The position numbers and the translations under genes are program-made. From Thermoplasmata archaeon (GTDB lineage Archaea > Thermoplasmatota > Thermoplasmata > Lutacidiplasmatales > UBA184), in contig JAJYEA010000012.1 of the NCBI GenBank assembly GCA_021790425.1, forward strand, positions 1-43,342: a DNA stretch of 43,342 nt, given 5' to 3'. Each line of letters begins with the position of its first letter. Position 1 is the first letter of the stretch. Below are positions 6,528 to 16,233 of this stretch, in pieces. The notes under the pieces are model-generated. The model made no database searches. It had not been told where the DNA came from and saw only the letters and a program-made list of their open reading frames with translations.

Positions 6528-9323
6528 CTACGAGCAGCCGCTGGTGCTCCCGCACTGCGTGCACGCGTAGCAGGTGCCCGAGCGGAGCATGATGCCTCCG
6601 CACGAGGGGCACGAGGGAGAGTCCTCGGTCTGGTCGACCACCGTGTGGCCCTCCGCGAACGCCTCCAGGGGCTTCTCCTTGAAGCTCGTGGACGCGGTCG
6701 ACGGCGGAGGGGGGCTCGGGGTGGAGTTGTTCCCCTCCTCGTGGGCGGTGAGTCCGATGGACGCGCGCTCCTCCTCGCTCAGGAACTCGAGGGCGAGCCA
6801 GCGGGCGACGTAGTCGGGGATGGACTTCGCGATGCGGATCTTCGGGTTCGTCGTCATCCCGGCGGGTTCGAAACGCATGTGGGCGAGCTTCCGCACGAGG
6901 TCCTTCAGGGGCACCCCGTGCTGGAGCGCCATGCTCATGGAGATGCCGAGGGCGTCCATGAGCCCGTTGACCGTGGAACCCTCCTTCGTGACCCGGAAGA
7001 AGATCTCTCCGGGCCGCCCGTCCGGGTAGAGCCCGACGGTCACGTAGCCGTCGTGCCCGCCCACGGAGAAGTGGTGGGTCTTCGCGGCCCGTGCATCGGG
7101 AAGGCGCTCGCGCGCCGGGTGGCGGAGCTTCGCGTCCGCGGCACGGCCCTTTCCCGTCTCGTAGGGCTGGCTCGCCTTGCAGCCGTCCCGGTAGATGGAG
7201 ACGCACTTGACGCCCTGTTTCCAGGCCTCGAGGTAGATGTTCTCGACGTCGTCCACCGTGGCCTCGTTCGGGAGGTTGATCGTCTTCGAGGCGCCTCCGG
7301 AGAGGAAGGGCTGGACGCTGGCCAGCATCTTCAGGTGGCCCGTGGGGGTGATGATCCGCTTCCCGCCGCTGTAGCCGAGCGCGGTGTCGAAGACGGCCAG
7401 GTGCTCGGGCCGGAGCCCGGGGGCTCCCTCGACCCCGCCCGTCGTCTCCACGTGCTTGACGATGGTCTCGACCGCCGCGGCGTCGTAGCCGAGCGACCGG
7501 AGGGCGTCACGCACGGCGGCATTGACCATCCGCATCGTGCCGCCGCCGACCAGGTTCTTGATCTTGACCAGCGCGAGCTCGGGCTCGAGCCCGAGGGTGT
7601 CGCATCCCATGAGGAGCCCGATCGTCCCCGTCGGGGCGATGACGGAGATCTGGGCGTTGCGGTATCCCCAGGTGTCGCCCTCCTCGACGGCGCGCGCCCA
7701 GCTCTGCTGGGCGGCCTCGGCGAGCCGGCCGATGAGGCCCTCGGCGCGCGGGAGGCGGTGGGCGGCGTCCTGGTGCTTGCGCATGACCCGGAGCATGCTC
7801 ACGCGGTTGCGCTCGAAGCCGGCGAAGGGACCGATCCGGCGCGAGATCTCCGCGCTCGTGAGGTACCCCTCCCCCGAGAGGATGGCGGTCAGGGAGCCCG
7901 CGATGGCACGGCCGTCGTCGGAATCGTAGGGGATCCCGAGCCGCATCAGGAGCGAGCCGATGTTCGCGTACCCGAGCCCCAGGGGGCGGTAGGCGTGGGA
8001 GTTGTCGGCGATGGTCTTCGTGGGGTAACTCGAGGCGTCCACGATGATCTCCATCGAGAGGATGAACGTCCGGACCGCCTTCTTGTAGAGCTCGATGTCG
8101 AAGTCGCCGCTCGGGGTCAGGAACTTGACCAGGTTGAGCGAGGCGAGGTTGCAGGCGGAGTCGTCGAGGAAGAGGTACTCCGAGCAGGGGTTGGACGCGT
8201 GGATGCGCCCCGAGTTCGGGCACGTGTGCCAGTCGTTGGTGGTGTCGTCGTACTGGACGCCGGGGTCGCCGCAGCGCCAGGCGGCCTTCGCCATGTCCCG
8301 GAAGAGCTCCCGGGCCTGGAACGTCCCGGCCACCTTCTGGGGCTCGGTGACGTAGTGGGTCATCCAGGTGGTGTCCCGCCGGACGGCCTCCATGAAGGTG
8401 TCGGGGATGCGCACCGAGTGGTTCGCGTTCTGGTAGGAGACGGACGCGTAGGCGTTGTCCGGGTCGGTCCCGTCGAAGTTCGGGTTGTAGCCCTCGCGGA
8501 TGAGGGCCGACGCCTTCTCCTCCTCCTTGACCTTGGACTGGATGAACTCTCTGATGTCGGGGTGGTCCGCGTTCAGGATGACCATCTTGGCGGCCCGCCG
8601 CGTCGTGCCGCCGCTCTTGATCACGCCGGCGAGCGCGTCGAAGGCGCGCATGAACGAGACCGGGCCGCTCGCGATCCCGCCCCCGGCGAGGTGCTCGCGG
8701 GAGGAGCGGAGGTTCGAGAAGTTGGTCCCGGTGCCGCTCCCGCCCTTGAAGAGCAGGGCCTCGCTCCGGGCGAGGTCCATGATCCCCTCCATGGAGTCCC
8801 CGAGGGACTGGATGAAGCAGGCCGAGCACTGGGGGACCTCGCGGACGCCCACGTTGAACCAGACGGGGGAGTTGTGCGAGCCGAACTGGTGGAGGATGAG
8901 CCAGGAGAGGTTCTCCTCGAGGACCTCGGACTCGTCCTCGGTGTTGAAGTAGCCCAGCCGGAGCCCCTGGACCGCCAACCAGTGGGTGACCCGGCGGATC
9001 ATCATCTCGACCGAGTTCTCCCGCTTCCCGTTGACTAGGCGGAAGTACTTGGAGGCCGCGATGTTGAGCGACATGTCGCTCCAGGTCTTGGGGGTCTTGA
9101 CCCCCTTCATCTCGAAAATGATCTGGCCGGAGGAGCTCTTGATGGAGGTGTCCCGGAACTCCCACTCGACCGTGTCGAACGCGCTCTTGCCGCGCGGAAG
9201 GATGCGCGACAGAGGGATCACCGCCTTGCGTTCCGGCATGTTCCCTACGGCGTGGTCGTGTGCTCCAATGGAGCCGGATTTACGGCGTGTAGCGGCCATA
9301 CGTGGTGAAGAGAAACCTCCCAT
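6528..9323 (-). CDS. nrdJ: Adenosylcobalamin-dependent (class II) ribonucleoside-diphosphate reductase
   Basis: Makes deoxyribonucleotides with a thiyl radical generated from vitamin B12 coenzyme. The start of the domain reads IPLSRILPRGKSAFDTVEWEF. VPQCSACFIQSLGDSMEG holds the redox cysteine; GGSGTGTNFSNLRSS binds substrate; ASNPCSEYLFLDDSACNLASLNL contains the radical Cys; APTGTIGLLMGCDT and FLSGGASKTINLPNEAT follow. A TSCPD-type domain (GEIFFRVTKEGSTVNGLMDALGI) and a C-terminal zinc ribbon with extra Cys (CPSCGG, CYACTQC, GCS) complete the class II architecture. A TATA element at 9344-9353 points to a leaderless ATG at 9323; later in-frame ATGs at 9296 and 9239 are alternatives, the last being just before the conserved region. 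Confidence 0.95.
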   Translation of the reverse strand: MGGFSSPRMAATRRKSGSIGAHDHAVGNMPERKAVIPLSRILPRGKSAFDTVEWEFRDTSIKSSSGQIIFEMKGVKTPKTWSDMSLNIAASKYFRLVNGKRENSVEMMIRRVTHWLAVQGLRLGYFNTEDESEVLEENLSWLILHQFGSHNSPVWFNVGVREVPQCSACFIQSLGDSMEGIMDLARSEALLFKGGSGTGTNFSNLRSSREHLAGGGIASGPVSFMRAFDALAGVIKSGGTTRRAAKMVILNADHPDIREFIQSKVKEEEKASALIREGYNPNFDGTDPDNAYASVSYQNANHSVRIPDTFMEAVRRDTTWMTHYVTEPQKVAGTFQARELFRDMAKAAWRCGDPGVQYDDTTNDWHTCPNSGRIHASNPCSEYLFLDDSACNLASLNLVKFLTPSGDFDIELYKKAVRTFILSMEIIVDASSYPTKTIADNSHAYRPLGLGYANIGSLLMRLGIPYDSDDGRAIAGSLTAILSGEGYLTSAEISRRIGPFAGFERNRVSMLRVMRKHQDAAHRLPRAEGLIGRLAEAAQQSWARAVEEGDTWGYRNAQISVIAPTGTIGLLMGCDTLGLEPELALVKIKNLVGGGTMRMVNAAVRDALRSLGYDAAAVETIVKHVETTGGVEGAPGLRPEHLAVFDTALGYSGGKRIITPTGHLKMLASVQPFLSGGASKTINLPNEATVDDVENIYLEAWKQGVKCVSIYRDGCKASQPYETGKGRAADAKLRHPARERLPDARAAKTHHFSVGGHDGYVTVGLYPDGRPGEIFFRVTKEGSTVNGLMDALGISMSMALQHGVPLKDLVRKLAHMRFEPAGMTTNPKIRIAKSIPDYVARWLALEFLSEEERASIGLTAHEEGNNSTPSPPPPSTASTSFKEKPLEAFAEGHTVVDQTEDSPSCPSCGGIMLRSGTCYACTQCGSTSGCS

Positions 9324-9343
9324 CCCCGTAGTAGGACCTTGGG

Positions 9344-9353
9344 TAAATAAAGG
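9344..9353 (-). promoter_or_regulatory. TATA box of nrdJ
   Basis: On the minus strand the box reads CCTTTATTTA, centred near 9348; 26 bases downstream is 9322, at the ATG at 9321-9323. It lies between the HAD gene stop and nrdJ, so nrdJ has its own promoter. Confidence 0.65.
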
Positions 9354-9367
9354 CAAGCTTTTCTGGG

Positions 9368-10066
9368 CTAGACGACGAGCCCAAAACGACGCAAAGCCTC
9401 TACCAGACCCCCCCCATTGCTAGACCTTGTCACGTACCCTGCGGCGGCCTTCGCCGGGGCCATCGCCTCGGGAAAGCTGACCCCCACGGCAGCCGCTTGG
9501 AGGAGCTCCACGTCGTTCTCCCCGTCCCCCGCGACGAGGCAGTCCTCGACCGTGAGGCCGAGGGGTTCGAGCGCCACGCGGGCGGCCGGGAGCTTGCCCG
9601 CCGTGGGCTCCATCAGGTGGATCGCGAAGCCGGTGTTCTCGACCCGTACGCCCATGCCCTCCACCAGCTTCCGCACCTCCTCGGCGTCCACGGTCGGCTC
9701 CAGCGAGACCTCGGTCTCCCTCCAACGATCGGTGAAGAGCCGCTGGACGTGGAGGTGCCGTTCCAGCACCTCCAGCGCCCGGAGCCCCGGCTCCCGGTGC
9801 CCGAGGTGGACCACCTTCTTCTCGTTGAAGTAGACGAGCCCCCCATTCTCGGCGATGATGGGGGACTTGAGTCCGAGGAAGCGGTGGAGGGCGAGCGAGA
9901 TCGGGAGGACGTTGCCCGTGGCCATCAGCACGGGGATCCCCCGGGCCTCGACCTCCATCACGGCCCGCGCGGCGTCGAAGTTGAGGCGCCGCCCGGTCGT
10001 CGTCAGGGTGCCGTCCACATCGACGATCACCCCCCGGATCGGTCTCCGTGGGAGGGGGCTGTCCAT
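9368..10066 (-). CDS. HAD-superfamily phosphatase, archaeal phosphoglycolate phosphatase type
   Basis: The nucleophile motif is VDVDGTLTTTGRRLN (Asp16 and Asp18). Motif II is in LMATGNVLP, and motif III/IV in DCLVAGDGENDVELLQAA, with the Cof-type (IIB) cap in between. The layout and the ENGGLVYF segment match archaeal phosphoglycolate phosphatases, which hydrolyse 2-phosphoglycolate; sugar-phosphate phosphatase activity is an alternative. ATG 10066 is chosen because the conserved part begins ten residues later; a longer frame from 10111 would overlap the divergent gene's promoter region. It is transcribed away from the MoxR-like gene. Confidence 0.83.
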   Translation of the reverse strand: MDSPLPRRPIRGVIVDVDGTLTTTGRRLNFDAARAVMEVEARGIPVLMATGNVLPISLALHRFLGLKSPIIAENGGLVYFNEKKVVHLGHREPGLRALEVLERHLHVQRLFTDRWRETEVSLEPTVDAEEVRKLVEGMGVRVENTGFAIHLMEPTAGKLPAARVALEPLGLTVEDCLVAGDGENDVELLQAAAVGVSFPEAMAPAKAAAGYVTRSSNGGGLVEALRRFGLVV

Positions 10067-10125
10067 GCCCGGCGGCAACCCCTCCGATGGAAAAGAGTTA
10101 TGCCTCCCCACCCCTGAGGACGCGC

Positions 10126-11625
10126 GTGTCCGACATCACCACGACCGCGGCGAAGCTGCCGGCCGATGCGCGAGCGTACGTTGCCCCCTCCACGATCTTC
10201 CGCGCCCACCTCGAGAGCCTCCTCGAGGGTCTCCGCGGCAAGGGTCTCTCCCGGGACGAGGCCCTGGCGGGGCTCTTCCCGAACACCATCCTCCCCCTCG
10301 AGACCTACGAGGACGTGGTCGCCGCGCTCTACTCGCGGGCCCACGTGCTCTTCTTCGGCCCCTCCGGGAGCGGGAAGACCAACCTGGCCAAGGACCTCTG
10401 GGACCTGTTCCCCAAGGAGACCTGGGTGGTCGACGGCTGTCCCGTGATGGACCACCCGGCGAGCCTGCTGGACGAGGCGACCCACCGCGAGAACCCCCCG
10501 TGCCCCATCTGCGTCCGCCGCTTCTCCCCGGACGGGTCCCAGGACGCCCTGGACCCGGCGGCGATGAAGGCGGAGAAGGTCCCGGTCCGGTTCACCAAGC
10601 TCCGGGAGGGGTTCGGCTTCGCTCGTCTCCAGGGGTCCTCCGAGGTCTTCCCCGACCACCTCACCGGCAACGTGAACCTCGTCAAGCTCGAGCAGATCGG
10701 CGACCCCATGAACCCCCAGGTCCTCGAGCCCGGGAAGCTCCTGCAGGCGAACCGCGGCATCCTCCTGGTCGATGAGATCGGGAAGCTCCCGCTCGGGACG
10801 CAGAACGTGCTCCTGCAGGCCCTGCAGGAGGGGATGGTGACCCCGGCGAAGACGCGGGAGAGCTTCCCCGCCCGCTTCGTGGCCATCTGCACCTCCAACC
10901 TCTCCGACCTCGACAACATCAACGACCCCCTCTCCGACCGGCTCACCTCCGTGCACGTCGAGTTCAACCGGGTGCACCGCCGGAACTACCGGATCGTGGA
11001 GATCGCCCGCCCCTCCCCACCCGCCCTCTACGTTCCCGAGATCCTCGCGGACGCCGGGGTCCGGGTCATCGAGATGTGGCGGCTCAAGATGGCCGACGAC
11101 AACCCCGACGTCGGGGAGGTCGGGAGCAACCGTACGATGATCGATATCCTGTTCCGCACCGAGGCCTACGCCCACCTCCGGGGCCACCCCATCGCGACCT
11201 ACGAGGACCTGCAGTCGGGGCTCCTCCACGGGATGCGCGGCCGTATCCGGGCGCGGAGCGGGGACTCCTTCGAGCAGAACAGCCGTCTCGTGGAGGAGTT
11301 CCTTGCGAAGAACGTGGAAGAGATGACGAAGCGCTCCTCCGTGGTGTACTGGTGCCGGTTCTTCCGGGGCCCCCTGGGCGGGAACACCAAGGACGGGGAG
11401 TCCGTGGTCTCCGAGGGCCGGCGCCTGCTCAAGGACCAGGACCTCCGCGGCCGGGTCCGGAAGGGGGAGGAGATCTTCCCCGCCTTCCAGCGCCTGGTCC
11501 GCTACGTGGGCGACCGCGGCGGCATCCCGAAGGCCATCCACCCCGTGGACGCCGCCCTCGAGTCCTTCCAGCTCCTCGACAAGTTCTCGCTCTTCACCTG
11601 CGAGGAAGGTTCCCCGGAGGAGTGA
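10126..11625 (+). CDS. MoxR / magnesium-chelatase-like AAA+ ATPase
   Basis: An AAA+ core follows an N-terminal helical segment. Walker A is FFGPSGSGKTNLAKDL, Walker B is GILLVDEIGKL, then NVLLQALQEGMVTPAKT (helix-2 insert region), sensor-1 in FVAICTSNLSD, and DPLSDRLTSVHVEF with the arginine finger. A cysteine cluster (GCPVMD, CPICVRR) sits between Walker A and B and could bind zinc, unusual for plain MoxR. With the VWA gene 56 bases downstream it forms the familiar MoxR-VWA pair, a chaperone-like ATPase with a metal-dependent adaptor that remodels or loads cofactors into target complexes. GTG 10126 has GAGGA a few bases upstream; ATG 10087 is an alternative but would nearly abut the divergent HAD gene. 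Confidence 0.85.
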   Translation: MSDITTTAAKLPADARAYVAPSTIFRAHLESLLEGLRGKGLSRDEALAGLFPNTILPLETYEDVVAALYSRAHVLFFGPSGSGKTNLAKDLWDLFPKETWVVDGCPVMDHPASLLDEATHRENPPCPICVRRFSPDGSQDALDPAAMKAEKVPVRFTKLREGFGFARLQGSSEVFPDHLTGNVNLVKLEQIGDPMNPQVLEPGKLLQANRGILLVDEIGKLPLGTQNVLLQALQEGMVTPAKTRESFPARFVAICTSNLSDLDNINDPLSDRLTSVHVEFNRVHRRNYRIVEIARPSPPALYVPEILADAGVRVIEMWRLKMADDNPDVGEVGSNRTMIDILFRTEAYAHLRGHPIATYEDLQSGLLHGMRGRIRARSGDSFEQNSRLVEEFLAKNVEEMTKRSSVVYWCRFFRGPLGGNTKDGESVVSEGRRLLKDQDLRGRVRKGEEIFPAFQRLVRYVGDRGGIPKAIHPVDAALESFQLLDKFSLFTCEEGSPEE

Positions 11626-11681
11626 CCCCCGCCCCCTCCCCCGCACGCCGCACGAGCATGGAGGCCTCGTAGCACTCCCTC

Positions 11682-13541
11682 ATGGCCGCGACGGAACGGC
11701 TGACCCTGCCCGACTGCACCCTCATCTCGGAGGAGCCCTCGGAGGACGACTTCCTCTCGCTGCTCCCGAAGTCCGAGCTCGTGCGCGCCCTCGCCGAGCG
11801 GGGGCTCGAGGGTGCCCGGGACCTCCTGCGTCGCGAGGAGGAGAAGGGCGGCATGCTCGCCCGGCGCATCGCCACCTTCCGGGAGCGGTTGCGCCGGCAG
11901 GCCGCGCGCTCCATCTCCCACCTCACCCGGGACTACGAGCGGAAGCTCGGGGAGATGGAGTCGGTCCGGGTGCGTTCGCGCAAGCTCCTCCAGGAGGAGG
12001 TGGACCGCCTGCGGGCCTCCCTCGACCGCGCCAAGCGGTTCCGCGGGGACGACCTCATGACGGACCCCGCGCTGCTCGACGCCGTCCGGTCGGCGTTGCT
12101 CGTCCCCTCGGATGCCCTGAAGGACGCCTTCGAGGACCACCGTTCGCTCTGGCAGAAGATCCGGGACTGGTTCGCCCACCTCTGGGAGGCGATCCTCGCC
12201 CTCTTCCGGGGGAAGAAGGCCCGGGAGGCCAAGGCCCAGAAAGCGAAGAAGGGCCGGCCGATGACGCTCGCCCGCCTCGCCCTGATGGGCCGCACGCTCT
12301 CCCCCGAGATGACCGGCGACCTCTTCCAGGACTTCACCCCGGCGCAGCTCCAGGCCCTGCAGGAGTCCGCGCGACGGAACCTCCAGGCCAAGGACCGGGA
12401 GCTCGACAAGCGGGGCGAGAAGGAGGAGGACGCCTACCGGCGCTCCCGGCAGGAGATGCAGGACGAGTCGGAGGCCGCCCGGCGCGCGATGGAGCGGTCC
12501 GCGGAGGAACGCGAACGCCGCGAGGTCGAGCAGCGGCTCTCCTCCGAGCTCAAGGAGCGCGGGTACGTCGCGGACAAGGAGGGGCGCCTCGCCGTGACCT
12601 ACTCCCTGGTCGAGAAGTTCGCCGGCCTCGTGCTCTCCGAGGAGGAGAAGAACCTCCCGGAGAACCTCCGCCTCTCCCTGCGCGGGATGGCCTCCACCGG
12701 CCTCTACGAGCGCGGACGCATGCGGGAGCAGATCGAGCTCTCCCGGATGGACCTTCCCGGGTCGCTCCTCGCGAGCTACCTCCGGGGGTCCCGTCACCTC
12801 CTCGAGGAGGAGTCCTTCGTCTACCGCGAGGTGCGCTCCGAGAGCCTCCACGCGGTGCTGCTCCTGGACGTCTCCGGCTCGATGGCCGAGGGGGAGAAGC
12901 TCCCCGCCGCGAAGAAGGCCCTGCTCGCCCTCTACACCGCCATCCGGCGCCGCTACCCCGACAGCATCGTGGACATCGTCGCCTTCGACAGCGACGTGCG
13001 CGCGATGGACCTGGTCGAGCTCTGGGAGGCCTCCCCGGGCTCGTTCACCAACACGGGGGAGGCCCTCCACGTGGCCCACCAGCTCCTCCGCTCCTCCCGG
13101 GCCACCCGGAAGGAGCTCTACCTCATCACCGACGGCCTCCCCGAGTCCTACACCGCGGAGGACCGGAGCGTGAAGAGCGGGAACCTGTCCGTGGCGATGG
13201 CCTACGCCGTCTCCCGGGCCCGGGAGCTCGTGACCGTCTCCTCGCTCATCAGCACCGTCGTGCTCCTCAAGTCGGACAACCCGACCTACGAACGGGCCGC
13301 GCGCGACCTCGCCCGGGTGCTCCGGGGGTCCGTGGCCGTGACCGACCCGCGCCGGCTCGCCTTCGAGCTCCTGATCCGGTTCGCCGGCCAGTCGGTCGTC
13401 GAGCAGCACGTGGTGGCCCCCGAGGAGAGCCGCGCCCCGGGACCCAAGCCCTCGATCGCCGAGACCATGGCCCGCGGGACCACCTCCAAGGACCGCCGGA
13501 GGGCCCGGCGGCAGGCCCAGGCCGGCGCCCCGCCCTCCTAG
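11682..13541 (+). CDS. VWA-domain (MIDAS) protein, MoxR partner
   Basis: A long charged, largely helical N-terminal part (about 1-370, Arg/Glu-rich, probably coiled coil at 250-300) precedes a von Willebrand A domain near 388-590. The metal-ion-dependent adhesion site is complete: DVSGS (Asp396, Ser398, Ser400), a Thr in FTNTGEAL, and Asp in LYLITDGLPES. The C-terminal tail is short and basic (KDRRRARRQAQ). The gene follows the MoxR-like ATPase on the same strand, which is the standard context. No signal peptide or membrane segment, so it should act in the cytoplasm. The target complex is not evident from the neighbours. Confidence 0.85.
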   Translation: MAATERLTLPDCTLISEEPSEDDFLSLLPKSELVRALAERGLEGARDLLRREEEKGGMLARRIATFRERLRRQAARSISHLTRDYERKLGEMESVRVRSRKLLQEEVDRLRASLDRAKRFRGDDLMTDPALLDAVRSALLVPSDALKDAFEDHRSLWQKIRDWFAHLWEAILALFRGKKAREAKAQKAKKGRPMTLARLALMGRTLSPEMTGDLFQDFTPAQLQALQESARRNLQAKDRELDKRGEKEEDAYRRSRQEMQDESEAARRAMERSAEERERREVEQRLSSELKERGYVADKEGRLAVTYSLVEKFAGLVLSEEEKNLPENLRLSLRGMASTGLYERGRMREQIELSRMDLPGSLLASYLRGSRHLLEEESFVYREVRSESLHAVLLLDVSGSMAEGEKLPAAKKALLALYTAIRRRYPDSIVDIVAFDSDVRAMDLVELWEASPGSFTNTGEALHVAHQLLRSSRATRKELYLITDGLPESYTAEDRSVKSGNLSVAMAYAVSRARELVTVSSLISTVVLLKSDNPTYERAARDLARVLRGSVAVTDPRRLAFELLIRFAGQSVVEQHVVAPEESRAPGPKPSIAETMARGTTSKDRRRARRQAQAGAPPS

Positions 13542-13578
13542 GGGGGACCCCCGGACGCCCCGCGCGGGCGAAGGTCAC

Positions 13579-13587
13579 CTTTTCAAG
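13579..13587 (+). promoter_or_regulatory. TATA-like box of the M16 operon
   Basis: CTTTTCAAG centred at 13583; 26 bases downstream is 13609, next to the ATG at 13613, so the operon mRNA is probably leaderless. The region upstream is otherwise GC-rich. Confidence 0.5.
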
Positions 13588-13612
13588 CCGCGCGGTCTCC
13601 CGGCCCCTGCCC

Positions 13613-14911
13613 ATGGAGTTGCCGCGCACCCCCACCTTCCGGACCTTCACCACGCCCGGAGGGCTCGAGGTCTTCCTCGCCCCCATCCCCGACTCTCCCG
13701 TGGTCTCTTCGTGGATGTGGTACCGCGTGGGGTCGCGGAACGAGCACCCGGGGATCACCGGCGCGGCCCACTGGCTCGAGCACATGCTCTTCAAGGGGTC
13801 GGCCCACTACGCCACCGGCGAGATCGACCGGGCCATCGTCGGGACGGGCGGGTACCTCAACGCCTTCACCGACTCCGACTTCACGGCCTACCTCTCCATC
13901 GTCCCCCGGGAGCGGGCCGAGCTCCCGATCGCGATCGAGGCGGACCGGATGACGGGCGCCACGATCCCCTCCGGCGAGCTCGACAGCGAGCGCTCGGTGG
14001 TGCTCTCGGAGCGGGAGATGAACGAGAACAACCCGGGCTTCCGGGTCGACGAGGAGCTCCACGCGCTCTCCTTCCACGTGCACCCCTACCGTTGGAACAC
14101 GCTCGGATACGCCCAGGACATCCGGTCGATGGACCGGGACAAGCTCGTCGGCTTCTACGAGCGCTACTACGGCCCCGCGAACGCCTCGCTCGTCGTGGCG
14201 GGCGGGTTCGACCCCGCCACCATGCGCTCCTTCATCGAGCGGAAGTTCCGCAAGGTGGAGCGCACGGTCCACCCGCCCGACGTGCGGGCCCACGAGCCCC
14301 CCCAGCGCTCCCGGCGCGAGGCGACGCTCCACGGGCCGGGGTCCACCCCCATCGTGAAGGTCGGATGGCACGCGCCCGAGGTCGGGAGCGATCTTGCCCC
14401 CGCCGCCATGCTCCTCGAGATGCATCTTGGCGGGGAGGCCCCGCTCTTCACTCCCGGCCACGCCTGGGAGCGCTCCCGGGAGCACCCCTCCTCCGCGCTC
14501 TACCGGTCCCTCGTCGACACCCGGCTGGCGGTCAGCGCCGGGTGCGAGTGGGGAACGACCATCCAGCCCGGTCTCTTCAGCGTCTATGCCCGGGCAGCCC
14601 CGGGGGTGTCGGCCGCGCGCCTCGAAGCGGCGCTCGAGGAGCAGGTTCGCCGGGTGACGAAGGAGCTGCTCTCCGCCGCCGAGCTGCGGGAGCTCCGCCA
14701 GCGCCTCTTGATCAACGCATCCATGCTCTGGAGCGGCACTTCCATGATCGCGTTCCGGCTCGGGTATCTCCGCTCGCTGGGAGGGCTCGCGCTCGAGCGC
14801 CGTCTCCTCTCCCGCGCGTTGGCCCTGCGCCCCGCCGACCTGCGCAAGGCGGCCCAGCAGCTCTTCGATGGCGGGTCCACCGTGGTGCGTTACCTCCCGG
14901 AGGGCTCGTGA
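13613..14911 (+). CDS. M16-family zinc metallopeptidase, catalytic subunit
   Basis: The inverted zinc motif HWLEH (His53, Glu56, His57) and the distal Glu in the SERSVVLSERE helix identify an active M16 (pitrilysin/processing-peptidase-type) subunit; YLNAFTDSDFTAYLSIVP is the next conserved block. Length (432) fits a single M16B chain that needs a partner to close the chamber. That partner is encoded two genes downstream (16230-17516). The stop overlaps the next start (GTGA at 14908-14911), so translation is coupled. Likely substrates are peptides; the cell location is cytoplasmic since no signal peptide is seen. Confidence 0.9.
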   Translation: MELPRTPTFRTFTTPGGLEVFLAPIPDSPVVSSWMWYRVGSRNEHPGITGAAHWLEHMLFKGSAHYATGEIDRAIVGTGGYLNAFTDSDFTAYLSIVPRERAELPIAIEADRMTGATIPSGELDSERSVVLSEREMNENNPGFRVDEELHALSFHVHPYRWNTLGYAQDIRSMDRDKLVGFYERYYGPANASLVVAGGFDPATMRSFIERKFRKVERTVHPPDVRAHEPPQRSRREATLHGPGSTPIVKVGWHAPEVGSDLAPAAMLLEMHLGGEAPLFTPGHAWERSREHPSSALYRSLVDTRLAVSAGCEWGTTIQPGLFSVYARAAPGVSAARLEAALEEQVRRVTKELLSAAELRELRQRLLINASMLWSGTSMIAFRLGYLRSLGGLALERRLLSRALALRPADLRKAAQQLFDGGSTVVRYLPEGS

Positions 14912-16233
14912 GCAGCCCCTCCCCCTTGCTCCTGCCGGAGGCAAGGGACCTCGCCGCCCGCCTGGCGGAGCCTCGGTGGGGACCCTACCCCCGTCCCCAC
15001 TACGATGGCTTCTCCGTCCCGAACGTGGCCGCGACCGCATTGAAGTCGCTCACGGGAGCCCCTCCCCCTTCGGGGTCCCGTCTCCCGCCCCTCGCGTCCG
15101 TCTACCCGAGAACGGAGGGCGCCCAGACCGTGGTGGTCTTCCTCGTGGACTCCTTCGGGTGGAACGTCCTTTCCGGCCTCGAGTCCCACGCGCGCACCAC
15201 CACGGAGCGGGCCGTGGCCTCGAAGGTCCTTCCCTGTGCCTGGCCCCTCACGACGGTCTTCCCGAGCACGACCTCCTCCGCGCTCCTCAGCCTCTCGACC
15301 GGGACCGCCCCGGGGACCCACGGGGTCGTGGGCTACACCGAGTACTTCCCGGCCTGGGGGACGATCCTCAACACGCTCAAGATGACCCCCTCCTGGGGAG
15401 GGCCGCGCGACCTCGCGGCCGGGCAGGGGTTCCGGCCGAGCGACCTGCTGCCGGTGCCGACGGTCTTCCGCGCGACATCCCCCACCCTCGCCCTCACCAA
15501 GGAGGAGTTCGGGGGCACGGCCTTCACGAAGGCCCTCTACGACGGGGCCCCCTTCCAGGGGTACATCTCCCTCTCCGACCTCGCGATGCACCTCGGGACC
15601 GCACTGGGCAAGCCCGCGGCGCAGCGCCCGCGGCTTATCTGGGCCTACTGGGACCTTCTCGACGCGGTCCACCACGTCCACGGCCCGACCCAGGAGCTCG
15701 CGACCCGCGAGCTCACCCACCTCTTCCTCGCCATGGCCTCGGTGGCCTCCGCGCTCACTCCCGAGCAGCGGGAGGGCGTCTCGTTCCTCGTCACCGGGGA
15801 CCATGGGCAGATCGCGGCCGACCCCGCGCGGGCGTTTCCGGTGCACGAGGACCCCGCCCTTCTCTCGCTCCTCCGGCGCCCCCCATCCGGGGAACGCCGC
15901 GCCGCCTTCCTCGAGGCCCGGGAGGGACGACGGGACGATCTGGAGCGCTACCTCCGCGCCCGGGAAACGGACGGGTGGGTGACTTTCACCGTCCGCGAGG
16001 TCATCGAGGGGGGGCTCCTGGGGCCCGGTCCGCACCATCCGGAGCTCGCCGACCGTCTCGGCGACTTCCTCGTCCTGCCCCCGCCCGGAGGCGCCTTGTA
16101 CTACCGCCCTCCGGGCCGGCGAGGACCGGAGGAGCACTTCCTTCGGGGCGCCCACGGCGGGTTGACCGTGGACGAGCTCCTGGTCCCGCTCGTCTCCACC
16201 ACGTTCGACCAGATGGCGGGGTGGGACCTGTGA
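14908..16233 (+). CDS. Alkaline-phosphatase-superfamily protein, type I phosphodiesterase / nucleotide pyrophosphatase-like
   Basis: The fold signatures are in order: metal Asp in VVFLVDSFGWNVL (Asp81); a candidate nucleophile Thr in VFPSTTSSALLSLSTGTAPGTHGV (Thr121 or Thr122, as in the family's FPTxT..SLxTG); WAYWDLLDAVHHVHG (Asp and His metal ligands); VTGDHGQI (Asp-His); and a late His in FPVHEDP. Such enzymes hydrolyse phosphodiesters, pyrophosphates or nucleotides, and some are phosphoglycerate-mutase-like, so the substrate is open. It begins at GTG 14908, inside the stop of the M16 gene, and ends in another GTGA overlap with the second M16 gene: an enzyme of a different class placed between two peptidase subunits. 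Confidence 0.83.
   Translation: MSSPSPLLLPEARDLAARLAEPRWGPYPRPHYDGFSVPNVAATALKSLTGAPPPSGSRLPPLASVYPRTEGAQTVVVFLVDSFGWNVLSGLESHARTTTERAVASKVLPCAWPLTTVFPSTTSSALLSLSTGTAPGTHGVVGYTEYFPAWGTILNTLKMTPSWGGPRDLAAGQGFRPSDLLPVPTVFRATSPTLALTKEEFGGTAFTKALYDGAPFQGYISLSDLAMHLGTALGKPAAQRPRLIWAYWDLLDAVHHVHGPTQELATRELTHLFLAMASVASALTPEQREGVSFLVTGDHGQIAADPARAFPVHEDPALLSLLRRPPSGERRAAFLEAREGRRDDLERYLRARETDGWVTFTVREVIEGGLLGPGPHHPELADRLGDFLVLPPPGGALYYRPPGRRGPEEHFLRGAHGGLTVDELLVPLVSTTFDQMAGWDL

Noticed and set aside
6057-9038. 993-codon open frame opposite nrdJ
   Set aside because: Shadow of a GC-rich gene: composition is Gly/Val/Arg/Asp-rich without motifs, and the other strand encodes a complete ribonucleotide reductase.
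10027-13409. Long minus-strand frames opposite the MoxR-like and VWA genes
   Set aside because: No recognisable domains; both plus-strand genes have full catalytic motifs.
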